Assembly: GCF_026191355.1 (NCBI RefSeq) | Contig: NZ_JAPHOQ010000014.1 | Location: 62,001-126,000, forward strand | From: Legionella sheltonii | Lineage (GTDB): Bacteria > Pseudomonadota > Gammaproteobacteria > Legionellales > Legionellaceae | DNA length: 64,000 nucleotides | Direction of reading: 5' to 3' | In this document: positions 47,525-56,579 of the stretch, in pieces | How the letters are laid out: each line of letters starts with the position of its first letter | Position numbering within the stretch: the stretch's first letter is position 1 | Notes under the pieces: generated by a model | Databases searched by the model: none | What the model was told of the DNA's origin: nothing | Seen by the model: the letters and a program-made list of their open reading frames with translations, nothing else | Position numbers and translations under genes: made by a program

Positions 47525-47549
47525 ACCGGGGATTAAATGAAGCCCCGGT
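47525..47549. other. GC-rich hairpin downstream of the U-box gene
   Basis: ACCGGGG/CCCCGGT with an 11-base loop lies just past the minus-strand stop at 47557. No T run follows on the minus strand, so it is not a canonical terminator; it may protect the 3' end. Confidence 0.5.
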
Positions 47550-47556
47550 ACTGAGA

Positions 47557-48678
47557 TTATTGATGAGAGGGATTCATTTGGGCGATTAAATCATCAAAGG
47601 CGCGATTGCGAGCCAAATCGGTTTCTTGTAAAGGTTGACGATCAATGGGGCATGAGTGATTTTGTCGAATCCAAAAGCGAATACCTTTTGTTGTTCCAGG
47701 TACATTATCATCGTTAAAGGTATGACCTTGGCGATCAATGACCGTGGGAGTCTTATTAACTCCTAAAGGTTCGAAAGTAATCGCATCAATGAGCTGATCC
47801 TGCCCAGGGCGTCCGGGCCCCCTTCCTTTCTGGTCTGGCGCTTCTCCTTTTAACGGGCCCAAAAGGAGCTGCCTCCATGAGGTGTGGCTGTAATACTCAA
47901 CTTGCTCGTAAAATTCATCTGAGTGAATTGCAGTAGGAGGAACACAACATTCATGGTCGGGATTTTCAAGTGAAACAGGAACTTGTCCTGACTTCGCATA
48001 AACGAGTGCAACGCCGTTGAGTACAGCCGTGCGTCCTAGTTCGAGTAAATCGATGCATTTGCTTAGAAAATAAGTAGGCAGAGAGAGAGTCAGTCCAAGA
48101 GCCCAACCAGAAAGACCACCCAATGCACAGCCTAATACTGCCACAGGCCTGGACAAGGATAAAAAAGGCAAGAAAAATTCAAGAGCTTTTGCCATGATGA
48201 AGGGGATGGCGGTCAGTGCTATCCCCACAGTAGCAGTTCCTAAATTCCAGGCTTTTTGAAAATAACTTTGGGGAACTTCATAGACATTAAGTGATTCGAA
48301 AAAAGTTGTTTTGCCGATAAAAGCTGCGAAGTAATCCAGTGAGTTGGATATCTTTTTGTTATGGAAAATAAGTCCCCGAAATAATAAATCAGGAAAAAAT
48401 AAAGCAGTACCAATAAGTGCACCAATTGGGGCGCCAATTGCAAATCCTAAAGCTTCCCCAATCCAGCCAAATACTCCACGCATTACTCCATGATGGCGTG
48501 TGCCGTCAGCATAATCGATGTATGCACTATTTTCATTCCAGTATGAGGTATAATCAGGGACCCAGAAAATGGCTAAGATAAGGTCAAGAATGATGCCGGG
48601 AATACTCGTAATTTCTCTTAATACCAGGCGGGTCAATACATGACCTACGGTCATGCCTTTAGCGAAATAAGCATACAT
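47557..48678 (-). CDS. Membrane protein with C-terminal U-box-like domain, candidate effector (373 aa)
   Basis: The first 230 residues are hydrophobic, with about four Gly/Ala-rich helices (about 18-40, 68-95, 148-170, 175-205) suited to host-membrane insertion. The last 80 residues fit a U-box: DAITFEPLG (298-306), TPTVIDRQGHTFND, a helix, WIRQNHSCPIDRQPL, then a closing helix RAFDDLIAQMN. U-box proteins bind ubiquitin E2 enzymes without zinc; Legionella already uses this fold in LubX and GobX. The two parts are joined by a Gly/Pro/basic linker (about 272-293). Membrane anchoring plus an E3 fold suggests a ubiquitin ligase effector on a host organelle. The domain call is by eye but the motif order is good. 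Confidence 0.68.
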   Translation of the reverse strand: MYAYFAKGMTVGHVLTRLVLREITSIPGIILDLILAIFWVPDYTSYWNENSAYIDYADGTRHHGVMRGVFGWIGEALGFAIGAPIGALIGTALFFPDLLFRGLIFHNKKISNSLDYFAAFIGKTTFFESLNVYEVPQSYFQKAWNLGTATVGIALTAIPFIMAKALEFFLPFLSLSRPVAVLGCALGGLSGWALGLTLSLPTYFLSKCIDLLELGRTAVLNGVALVYAKSGQVPVSLENPDHECCVPPTAIHSDEFYEQVEYYSHTSWRQLLLGPLKGEAPDQKGRGPGRPGQDQLIDAITFEPLGVNKTPTVIDRQGHTFNDDNVPGTTKGIRFWIRQNHSCPIDRQPLQETDLARNRAFDDLIAQMNPSHQ

Positions 48679-48890
48679 TGTTTTTCATCCTCTAAATTCT
48701 TAATGTTTGGGAATGGTGCTCCTCGATTCCGCCGCCATTTTAAGCTCATGAAAGCCAAATAACAATCCAATAGGGTTAAATTAATTCACTTTGTGCAAAT
48801 ATGTTTTTTTCTGAGGTTAATGCAGCTCTTGCATTTTTATTTTCACAGCGCTAACCTTGGGCCGGCAAACCAACCACAGGAAAATGGAAT

Positions 48891-49211
48891 ATGAATTGGC
48901 AAAAGGGATTTTCCCTTACTGAAGTATTGGTCTCTTTATTGCTCGTAACCACATTGGCTTTAACTTTGTTGCAGCAGCGAGGGCAGAGCATACAACTATT
49001 GAATCAGTTGGTCTTACGAGTGCAAGCCTCCCAGTTTCTTGATCAAATCGAAGAAACTCTGGTGGCCCAAGTTCCCAAATTACCCTCCGCTCCTACACCT
49101 TATCATTTGGAAATACAACATAAAAATCAACACGTACTGATTCAACTTGACTGGTTTCAACAATTAGGAGTTCTAACCCGTAAACGCAGTTCCACCGGCA
49201 ACCTAAAATGA
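48891..49211 (+). CDS. PilV-like minor pilin / prepilin (106 aa)
   Basis: A type IV prepilin N-terminus is present: short leader ending Gly, then FSLTEVLVSLLLVTTLALTLLQQ with Phe+1 and Glu+5, the PilD cleavage signature. The globular part is very short. It begins a three-gene set with ATGA overlaps. Such minor pilins prime pilus or pseudopilus assembly. PilV is the best match by position; a type II secretion pseudopilin is an alternative. Confidence 0.8.
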   Translation: MNWQKGFSLTEVLVSLLLVTTLALTLLQQRGQSIQLLNQLVLRVQASQFLDQIEETLVAQVPKLPSAPTPYHLEIQHKNQHVLIQLDWFQQLGVLTRKRSSTGNLK

Positions 49212-49951
49212 GAAAATATGCGGGAATCAGTTTAACTGAGGTTATGATCAGTCTTTTTCTGACAAGCCTGATTGTTACTATGTTATTCCAACTTTATTTA
49301 GGGAGCAAACGCCAATACATTGAAATTGAAAAGGTTTTGACCACGCGTTTTGATTTACAATGGGTGAGTGATCTACTGAGTGATAGTATTCGGCGTGCAG
49401 GTTTTACTCCTTGTTTGGGCATTGATCGCCTGCAAGTTATTGATCGCAGAACTCATCAAAAAAAGATTCAGGCACTTCACATTAGCAATCGACCTGTTCA
49501 ATTCATACAAGTAAATCGTATGAATGAATATTTTTCTAAAATAATCAAAATTCAAGGTGCAACAAGAATATTGGTGCAGAATCCAGTACGTTTTCATAAA
49601 AATCGACCGGTACTGATTGCAGATTGTGAGCATGCTGAGGTCCAACAATTATTTGATATAGAGCAACAGACCGATAGTTCACTCATTACTTTGAACAAAC
49701 CTTTATTTTTTTCCTACAATGGTTCGGTATATATAGGTGAGTTTCTTGAGGAGAAATGGTTCATCAAGAAAAATGCAAAAGGCACGGATGCTTTGCATTA
49801 TCAATTGGTTCAGACCGAGGAAGTAACCCCTTTGATTCATTTTCTGCATGTCCAAAATCGGCGTGTCAAAGAGAAACAGTTTCTGAAAATAATCATGGGC
49901 TTGGATGAAAACAAAACACATGAGCTCAGAGTGGCGGTGCGTGGTTCATGA
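49208..49951 (+). CDS. PilW-like minor pilin (247 aa)
   Basis: The N-terminus reads MRKYAGISLTEVMISLFLTSLIV, a prepilin peptide with cleavage after Gly6, Ile+1 instead of Phe and Glu+5. About 200 residues of soluble domain follow with two Cys (in FTPCLG and ADCEHA) that may pair. The length and second position in the operon match PilW, which forms the pilus initiation complex with PilV and PilX. It overlaps both neighbours by 4 bases. Confidence 0.8.
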   Translation: MRKYAGISLTEVMISLFLTSLIVTMLFQLYLGSKRQYIEIEKVLTTRFDLQWVSDLLSDSIRRAGFTPCLGIDRLQVIDRRTHQKKIQALHISNRPVQFIQVNRMNEYFSKIIKIQGATRILVQNPVRFHKNRPVLIADCEHAEVQQLFDIEQQTDSSLITLNKPLFFSYNGSVYIGEFLEEKWFIKKNAKGTDALHYQLVQTEEVTPLIHFLHVQNRRVKEKQFLKIIMGLDENKTHELRVAVRGS

Positions 49952-50469
49952 GTCAAGATAAGGGATTTATTTTATTAGTGACCATGCTGATTATGGGGGT
50001 GATTGGCTTACTTATATTGACTTCAATGCAGCATACTTTACTTTATTATAAGGCAATAAATAAACATGAAGTGGTGCATCAGAATTTTTATCAATTAGAG
50101 GATGTGGCCTTGCAATTGCTTCATCAACATACTGATTTGCCCCGGGATTGTGTGATACATACAGATTCCGCAAATCAGGTCACGCATCATCTTCTTCATA
50201 ACAAAGGGTGCTCTTTGATAATTGGTGAGACACAGTACAAATATTATATTGAGGACTTAGGCGAGTTCCCTTGTTTAAGAGCGTATTATCGAGGACGAAA
50301 TACTGCGACCCATCATCAACGAGTTACTATCGTACCCGTTGAAAATGGGACCCCTGGATCTTTATTGCAAATACGATTTATCAGTGGGGGTAGAGTAGTG
50401 CCCTGTCTGGCAAAGGAACATTCAATTTCTTTAGGGGTGAGTAGTTGGCGGTACTTGCCTTCTCTATAA
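49948..50469 (+). CDS. PilX-like minor pilin (173 aa)
   Basis: MSQDKGFILLVTMLIMGVIGLLILTS is a prepilin leader with Phe+1, but the +5 Glu is replaced by a hydrophobic residue, as in PilX/GspK-type tip subunits. The remaining domain has several Cys (RDCVIHT, KGCSLI, FPCLRAYY, VVPCLAK). It is the third gene of the set. No pilY1, pilE or fimT follows, so the operon is incomplete compared with the usual fimT-pilVWX-pilY1-pilE order. Confidence 0.75.
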   Translation: MSQDKGFILLVTMLIMGVIGLLILTSMQHTLLYYKAINKHEVVHQNFYQLEDVALQLLHQHTDLPRDCVIHTDSANQVTHHLLHNKGCSLIIGETQYKYYIEDLGEFPCLRAYYRGRNTATHHQRVTIVPVENGTPGSLLQIRFISGGRVVPCLAKEHSISLGVSSWRYLPSL

Positions 50470-50527
50470 GACAAATTCTTGTGTATTTTTTCTACACATT
50501 ATGCACGGCATGTCGGATAACATAGGT

Positions 50528-50576
50528 AGGTTGGGCTGCTAAGCCTGAGGATACCTCAGGCCTAACAGCCCAACCT
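50528..50576. repeat. Long near-perfect inverted repeat after the pilin operon
   Basis: Two 23-base arms (50528-50550 and 50554-50576) pair at 21 positions around the loop ATA; each arm contains AGGTTGGGCTG and GCCTGAGG or complements. No T tract follows. A fragment with the same AGGTTG...CCAACC theme is at 56510-56575, so it is a dispersed palindrome rather than a plain terminator. Confidence 0.7.
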
Positions 50577-50693
50577 TGTACACGCACATTTCGGGTGCGC
50601 TCGCTTAAATGAGCGAAGGATTACTAATATTTTCTTGAGCTATCTAAACCCTGGTTGTATTGTAGTGGTTAGGATAAATAGAGAGGTTTTTAG

Positions 50694-51689
50694 GTGCGTT
50701 TACAAAAGATTCTTGAATTTAAGTATTGGCCGCAAATTGCTGTTCTTGGGCTCTTGTTCGCGGGATATGTTGCTTATCGTTATTTTGCTTATTATGACAC
50801 ACGTTCGAATGATGCCTATGTGTCCGCAAATATGGTCAACATAGCCTCCTTAGTTTCTGGACCGGTTACCCATATTTATGTTAAAGAAAACCAAAAAGTT
50901 AAAAAAGGCGACAAGCTTATTGACATTGATCCTCTTCCCTATACTTATGCCGTTCAACAAGCTAAGGCTAAATTAAATATTGCCAAATTGAATTATGAAA
51001 ATGAAAAAGCGAATGTGATTAAGGCAGAACAACGATTAAAAGCAACTCAAATTCAATTGAATTTAAGTCAGGATCATTATGAACGCTATTCAAAATTGCA
51101 ATCGAAAGGGGATATGGCCAAGATCACTTTAATTAATCTGGCGGATAAAATGAAAGAACAAGTCGCAGCAATTAAGGAGGCAGAAGAGCAACTTAGAATT
51201 GCCCAAACTAATTTAGATGATAATGAAATTTTAGCAGCACAGGCAGAATTGGCTCAGGCAAATTATCTTCTTGATCATACTACCCTTGTAGCACCTGATG
51301 ATGGGTACATTACTAATTTTAATCTGCGTGTAGGTCAATACGTTGAAGTCGGAGAGGGATTATTTGCTTTTATAGAAACCAAACAATGGTGGGTAGTTAC
51401 CCGCTATAGGGAAACAGCAATTCGACTGATTCAACCTGGTGACAAGGCAAAAATTATGATTGACATGTATCCGGGGAAAGTATTTCATGGGCATGTAGAC
51501 AGTATTGGTTGGGGAATCAATCGGGTACAAAGTGGCAATGTTGCTCCTTCAACCCTAGTTTATTTAGAAGCAACTGAAGACTGGATTCGCATTGCACAAC
51601 GTTTTCCGGTGCGCATTTATATTGATGATTTAACCGATGAATATCCTATGCGAATTGGAGCCAATGCGACTACTATTACCTACAGGTGA
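50694..51689 (+). CDS. HlyD/EmrA-family membrane fusion protein, AaeA-like (331 aa, GTG start)
   Basis: This is a periplasmic adaptor subunit. One N-terminal helix (about 13-30) is followed by the SNDAYVSANMVNIASLVSGPVTHIYVKENQKVKKGD lipoyl half, a coiled-coil hairpin (about 85-175), and the second lipoyl half with LVAPDDGYITNFNLRVGQYV. GTG 50694 has GAGAGG 7 bases upstream. The gene is followed within 3 bases by an FUSC-family transporter, as in E. coli aaeAB, an efflux pair for aromatic carboxylic acids. The substrate here is unknown. Confidence 0.9.
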   Translation: MRLQKILEFKYWPQIAVLGLLFAGYVAYRYFAYYDTRSNDAYVSANMVNIASLVSGPVTHIYVKENQKVKKGDKLIDIDPLPYTYAVQQAKAKLNIAKLNYENEKANVIKAEQRLKATQIQLNLSQDHYERYSKLQSKGDMAKITLINLADKMKEQVAAIKEAEEQLRIAQTNLDDNEILAAQAELAQANYLLDHTTLVAPDDGYITNFNLRVGQYVEVGEGLFAFIETKQWWVVTRYRETAIRLIQPGDKAKIMIDMYPGKVFHGHVDSIGWGINRVQSGNVAPSTLVYLEATEDWIRIAQRFPVRIYIDDLTDEYPMRIGANATTITYR

Positions 51690-51692
51690 TAT

Positions 51693-53813
51693 GTGTTTTT
51701 CTGGCCTCAAACTGTTGAAAACAGAGCTGCCATAAGAACAGCACTTGCCGCGCTAGCGGCTGTATTGCTTTCATTTAAATTTCATCTTGAAACACCTTTT
51801 TGGTCAGGAATGAGCGTTGTTGTGGTTTCCAATTTATATACTGGGAACATCATTGATAAAGCCATGTTGCGTATTATTGGTACTGTTGCCGGAGCGTTTT
51901 TGGGCTTTTATGTCGCAGGACTCGTTGCCAACAGTTTTTTACTCTATTTTCTTTCTTGCTTTTCAATCGTGTGCATCGGTACCTATTATTACAGTTTTAG
52001 TATCAATGGTTATGCTTATTTATTAGGTGCACTTTGTGCGTTCCTTATTATTTCTCAAGTCGCTATAAATCCACAACACGCTTTTTTCGTAGCAATTTGG
52101 AGGCCGGTTGAGATTGGAATTGGTGTCTTAGTATCGGCAATCAGTGCCTATTTTATTTTTCCAAATCATTTAAAAGACAATATCACCACACAACTTCATG
52201 ATATTTTTACCGATTTTTCGACGGGTATAGGTCAATTACTCAATATGTTGCGTGAGGGTAACCCGGATTTTGATGTGTTGGCGCAAAACAATTTAAAGAT
52301 AAAAAAGAAACTCCGTAAAGCAGTAGAGCTCATCGGCGCAATGAACCACGAATTAGGGGTCACTAAAGCAAGAACTGACCTGGTTCGTGCTTTATTGGAT
52401 ATTTTTTATGATCTGTCTCGACAGTTACAATATTTGATTTTAATTTCTCCCCAGCATAGTGATTTAACAATTGTGCACTCATTGTCGATAGAGCCTGTTC
52501 TGAATGCAATTCAATCGGATCTGGCTCAGTTGCAAATGGCTTTTTCGAATCAAGAGATGCTTGTGGATTTAAAAACAGAGGCGGCAATTGCGGAATTGGA
52601 AAGGCATGTGAAACAGATTCAAACAAGTGACGAGGGAACTTTTTTTTATTTGAATCCCAAAGCGAATACTGAGCTGGAAGCACAAGAGCATGCTTTTAAG
52701 AGTAATTTTGTCTATGCGTTTATCCATTTCCTGCATCAGGTGAAGCAAAGCCTTCTTTTGATGCATTCCTTATTAAGCCACATTCCTCTTGAGATGACTG
52801 CAAAATTTCAAGTCTTAAAAACCCAAGAGCGAATCCGTACTGATAGGGATGTGATTAAGCGCTGCATTAAAGCTGGGTTTTCAGTTATTCTTGCTTTAGG
52901 TTTTTGGATGGTAACTAATTGGCCTGGTGGTTTAAATGGAATTATCAGCAGTCTGGTGATTTCGATTCGTAAAAATCTTTTTGAAATGAAAAATGTCAGT
53001 ATTCATCGTTTACTCGGCTGTATTTTGGGCGGGGGCATTGCTTTATTCTCCTTATTTCTCATCAAGATGAATCTTTATGATTTTATTTTAATATTTTTTC
53101 TTTCAGTTTGGGGTTTTTCCTATTTTATGTTCAAGCTGCCTAAATATTCTTATATTGGGTTACAGGCAAATATCGCTTTAATTATTTCTCTTGCTCAAGA
53201 AGGAGGGCCCCCTGTTTATTTAGGACCTCCATTGCAACGTTTGGGCGGAATTGTGATTGGAATTGTAGCCAGTTTTATTGTGGCAAATCTTATATGGCGT
53301 TCTGACGTATGGACTATGTTGAATCGTTATCTGAACAAACTGTACCTTTATATGGGGCAAAATTTAAAGCAAATACTCCTAGCTCCAGAGAATCAAAAAA
53401 AACTGCATGATTTAGCCAATTTGTTTTGGACCACCCGAGGATTGATTGAATCACTTGCTGATGAACCCTTAAGCGCAAAAAAACAAAGTATGCTGGTGGA
53501 GTTGAGGAAGCGTTTTGATTCTTTGGTCATGATACAGGCAACAACGAGTCATATTTTAGGAGCGGTTAATCGAGAAAAAGTTGAGGAAACAGCCCAATTA
53601 CTAGGATGCGACTTATTCTTATATGAAAAAGGGGTATGGACTGCTTTTACCCAGCATGATGTTGCATCCGGATTGAAAATTAGTGCTCAGTTAAACGAGT
53701 TACTCTCTGAAATCGATAAGAAAAAGACGTTTTCCAAAGTTTCAGATAGTGATGTAAGGGGATTTTTAGCTTATATCAATGCCTTAAACCAATTGGTTTT
53801 AAGAATTCACTAG
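51693..53813 (+). CDS. FUSC/AaeB-family inner membrane transporter (706 aa, GTG start)
   Basis: Two hydrophobic blocks of several helices each (about 12-155 and 385-530) are each followed by a soluble helical domain, the duplicated layout of the FUSC (fusaric acid resistance/AaeB) family. The start FFWPQTVENRAAIRTALAALAAVLLSFKFHLETPFWSGMS is typical. GTG 51693 follows the partner gene's stop by 3 bases with an AGGTGA site. With the adaptor it would form an efflux system. No outer-membrane factor gene or LysR regulator is adjacent. Confidence 0.9.
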   Translation: MFFWPQTVENRAAIRTALAALAAVLLSFKFHLETPFWSGMSVVVVSNLYTGNIIDKAMLRIIGTVAGAFLGFYVAGLVANSFLLYFLSCFSIVCIGTYYYSFSINGYAYLLGALCAFLIISQVAINPQHAFFVAIWRPVEIGIGVLVSAISAYFIFPNHLKDNITTQLHDIFTDFSTGIGQLLNMLREGNPDFDVLAQNNLKIKKKLRKAVELIGAMNHELGVTKARTDLVRALLDIFYDLSRQLQYLILISPQHSDLTIVHSLSIEPVLNAIQSDLAQLQMAFSNQEMLVDLKTEAAIAELERHVKQIQTSDEGTFFYLNPKANTELEAQEHAFKSNFVYAFIHFLHQVKQSLLLMHSLLSHIPLEMTAKFQVLKTQERIRTDRDVIKRCIKAGFSVILALGFWMVTNWPGGLNGIISSLVISIRKNLFEMKNVSIHRLLGCILGGGIALFSLFLIKMNLYDFILIFFLSVWGFSYFMFKLPKYSYIGLQANIALIISLAQEGGPPVYLGPPLQRLGGIVIGIVASFIVANLIWRSDVWTMLNRYLNKLYLYMGQNLKQILLAPENQKKLHDLANLFWTTRGLIESLADEPLSAKKQSMLVELRKRFDSLVMIQATTSHILGAVNREKVEETAQLLGCDLFLYEKGVWTAFTQHDVASGLKISAQLNELLSEIDKKKTFSKVSDSDVRGFLAYINALNQLVLRIH

Positions 53814-54116
53814 GAACTGAAGTCATCACGGGAGCAGAAAGGGTGCTTCCATTATCTTACCGTGCTCCAAGATGGAGATCTTGCTCGATGCGCGGGATAA
53901 TGTGGAACTCTAGTTTAATTGTGCACCGATCCTAATATTTTTTAAGTTGAGAATTTATTCAATTTTTTTGTTTGTGGGTTTCAGAGAAATTTATTAGAAT
54001 CATCCAGTTATAAAAAATATTTTTTACTTACTACGTGTTTTATATAAGAGCCATATGTATAAAACTTGTCATTAATCGTTGCAAAATATTCCATAACGTG
54101 TAAAAATTGTCCGCCT
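53814..54116. other. Intergenic region before mltA
   Basis: The 303-base gap has a GC-richer 5' part with GGAGCA/TGCTCC inverted pieces (53838-53872) reminiscent of the repeats seen elsewhere, and an AT-rich 3' part that should hold the mltA promoter. I see no gene. Confidence 0.4.
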
Positions 54117-55331
54117 ATGAAAACGAAAATTCTCTCTATTACAACTTTTTTAGCCTTAATTGCCTTGAGTTTTTCAGCGTGGTGGTTTTGGCCGATGAAA
54201 AAACCATCCACTCTGTTTAGACAGGCTAATTTTGATCGATTACCCGGTTGGAAATCTGCAGATTTAAAAAAATCTTTACAGACTTTTCAGACTTCATGTC
54301 GTGCTTTTATTAAGCAAAATCCAGAGCAGATTGTGGGAACGGAGCATATTAACTTGCAGGTAAAGGATTGGCAGCCAGCCTGTAACGCTGCTTTAAAAAT
54401 TTCTCCTACAGCTGAAAAAGAAGTGAAACAGTTTTTTGAAACGTGGTTTACTCCAGTGGAGTTTACCGATACGGGCGAAAAACCTGGTTTATTTACCGGT
54501 TATTATGTCCCTGCAATTAAAGGCAGTTTTACTAAATCCAAAAAATTTCACGTTCCTCTTTATGAAACACCAGATGATTTGGTGACGTCTGATTTAGGAC
54601 TTTTCTTTAATGACTTAAAAAATCGCAGTATTGTAGGTCGTTTAGAGGGTAAAAAACTGGTTCCTTATTATACTCGTGCACAAATTAATCGTGGGGCACT
54701 TAAAGGCAAAGCACGTGTTTTAGTATGGATTAATAGCCCCATCGATCGTTTGTTTTTGGAAATTCAAGGTTCGGGAGTCATTGAGCTTGAGAATGGTCAG
54801 AATCTTTATGTTGGTTATGACGCACAGAATGGAGCACCTTACACTGCTATTGCTGGAGTTTTGATCAAAAAAGGAGTTATGACTAAAGACAATGCATCCA
54901 TGCAAGCAATAAAACGTTATTTGGAAGCTCATCCCAAACAGATGGATAAAGTGATCAATAAAAATAAATCGTTTGTTTTCTTCCGTAAAATGACGGAGGG
55001 TGTCGCTTTAGGGTCACAAGGTGTGGCTTTAACTCCTGGTTATTCTCTTGCTATTGATAAGCAATGGATACCCATGGGCGCTCCTCTTTGGTTAACGACT
55101 ACGCGTCCAGACAGCACCAATCCTGATGAAAATAAACCATTGCAACGCTTAATGATTGCTCAAGATACGGGCGGAGCGATACGTGGCAAAGTTCGTGGGG
55201 ATGTTTTTTGGGGCGGCGGTGAAAAAGCGACGCTGATTGCTGGCCATATGAAGAATCATGGTCATTATTGGATTCTTTTACCTAAAAATGCAGTATCTCG
55301 ATTAGAGAAGAACAAATTAATTTCTGGGTAA
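54117..55331 (+). CDS. mltA: Membrane-bound lytic murein transglycosylase A (404 aa)
   Basis: MltA cleaves peptidoglycan glycan strands to 1,6-anhydro products. The MltA domain shows GLFTGYYVPAIKGS and RINRGALKGKARVLVWINSPIDRLFLEIQGSG-type motifs. The C-terminal 3D domain has AIDKQWIPMGAPLWL and AQDTGGAIRGKVRGDVFWG with the catalytic Asp. The N-terminus is a helix (MKTKILSITTFLALIALSF) without a lipobox Cys, so it is probably anchored by the helix rather than by lipid. The frame is open from 54066; ATG 54117 begins the helix and is preferred. Confidence 0.92.
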   Translation: MKTKILSITTFLALIALSFSAWWFWPMKKPSTLFRQANFDRLPGWKSADLKKSLQTFQTSCRAFIKQNPEQIVGTEHINLQVKDWQPACNAALKISPTAEKEVKQFFETWFTPVEFTDTGEKPGLFTGYYVPAIKGSFTKSKKFHVPLYETPDDLVTSDLGLFFNDLKNRSIVGRLEGKKLVPYYTRAQINRGALKGKARVLVWINSPIDRLFLEIQGSGVIELENGQNLYVGYDAQNGAPYTAIAGVLIKKGVMTKDNASMQAIKRYLEAHPKQMDKVINKNKSFVFFRKMTEGVALGSQGVALTPGYSLAIDKQWIPMGAPLWLTTTRPDSTNPDENKPLQRLMIAQDTGGAIRGKVRGDVFWGGGEKATLIAGHMKNHGHYWILLPKNAVSRLEKNKLISG

Positions 55332-55340
55332 ATTTTGCCT

Positions 55341-55490
55341 TCATCCCTCTCCCGTCAACGGGAAAGGGGTTTTTCTCCTTGTCCGTCATCCCCAGCCATA
55401 GCGAGTGATTTTCCTGTCTTAATGCGGTGCTATAGCAAGGAGATCCCTCGCTATGCTCGTGACTTGCGCTGGGCGTATGAGGGGAGTCCT
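55341..55490. repeat. Intergenic repeat cluster between mltA and the deacetylase
   Basis: It starts CATCCCTCTCCCGT...GGGAAAGGGG (same family as 37449 and 40795) and continues with CCCCAGCCATAGCGAG...CTCGCTATGCT inverted pieces. It abuts the 3' end of the minus-strand deacetylase gene. Confidence 0.55.
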
Positions 55491-56349
55491 AGCTTTGATG
55501 ACCAGAAGTCTTTTTCCCAGCTTCTTTAAATGGTGGTATAACGCTATTTAATGCCTCTTTATTGTTATTCAATGATTGAGCTGTATTGTCCTTTAAGGCA
55601 TCAGCTAAACTAATGAATTTGTATCCATGCTTTTTATAGAGTGCAATGATGTCTTCTAGACATAAACTGTTGAGAAGATTGGCATGGATTAATAAAATTT
55701 GTTTGACATTTTTTCCTTTAGAATTTTTCTCAGCTCTTAAAGTTTGTTGCCAGATGTAAGCCAAATAACGTTTTTTGAATGCAGGAAGATTTTCGGCTCT
55801 TTTTCTATAAGGTATTCTGTAAAAACGTGCATTAAACTCATAGTCCTTACTATCTATCGTTACTGGAGCAATCGTATATTGATGTGCAGCCAAGTAGTCG
55901 TTCACTTTTTGTTTTTTTTGACCAGTACCTTCTGCCAAATAAGGATAACGAAAATATTTAGGCTCTGTAAGTACAGGTGCTAAGACGGTATCGGCGCGAT
56001 CGATATCGGCTATGTATTTATCAGCACTCATATTATTTAAGCTTTTATGAGTATAAGTGTGGTTCCCTAAAGCGAATCCTTGATTGCGAAATGTTTCCAG
56101 TAAATCCCATTCATTTTTTGCCACTGCTCCGCCAATAGCAAAACCTGTTGCTGGAACTTGATTATCAACAAGTGCTTTGACGATTGCCATAAATCGATTT
56201 TGGGTTCTTTTCAGACTTGCTGGGGTGCTGGTGCCTGATCCAACAAAGGGTAAATCATCAATTGTAATTGCAATTTCTTTTTCTTCCGCAAAACATGGAG
56301 AATTAAGTATGCAAAACAAAAGCGTTACACCGGTCCATCGAAGTAACAT
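55489..56349 (-). CDS. Secreted polysaccharide deacetylase, NodB family (286 aa)
   Basis: A signal peptide (residues 1-21, ending CFAEE) precedes a NodB-type domain. Motif 1 is ITIDDLPFVG (Asp31-Asp32, general base and metal ligand). Motif 2 is GNHTYTHKSL (both metal His). Motif 3 is FRYPYLAEG. A late LLIHANLLNS matches motif 5 (the L-x-H strand). The enzyme should remove acetyl groups from peptidoglycan or another amino-sugar polymer in the periplasm or outside. It is monocistronic and convergent with mltA. Confidence 0.92.
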   Translation of the reverse strand: MLLRWTGVTLLFCILNSPCFAEEKEIAITIDDLPFVGSGTSTPASLKRTQNRFMAIVKALVDNQVPATGFAIGGAVAKNEWDLLETFRNQGFALGNHTYTHKSLNNMSADKYIADIDRADTVLAPVLTEPKYFRYPYLAEGTGQKKQKVNDYLAAHQYTIAPVTIDSKDYEFNARFYRIPYRKRAENLPAFKKRYLAYIWQQTLRAEKNSKGKNVKQILLIHANLLNSLCLEDIIALYKKHGYKFISLADALKDNTAQSLNNNKEALNSVIPPFKEAGKKTSGHQS

Positions 56350-56579
56350 GATATCCCCTAAGTTATTATTGTTATTTAAAAATAACTATAGTAGACAATT
56401 TTCAAAAAAGTCTAATTTTTTTATAATTTCTTCTTTATTAAGAAGAATATTTGGTGATATTATGAAAGGTTTTCAAATTTAAAACTACTAATTTTGATGT
56501 AGGTTGAGCCTTGTCCTAACATTCTTTCGGCAAATACACTATAGAATTTTTGTTGGTCGAGGCCCAACCAATATTCGGC

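Noticed and set aside
47525-47549. Rho-independent terminator for the U-box gene
   Set aside because: Stem is strong, but the minus-strand flank is A-rich, with no T tract.
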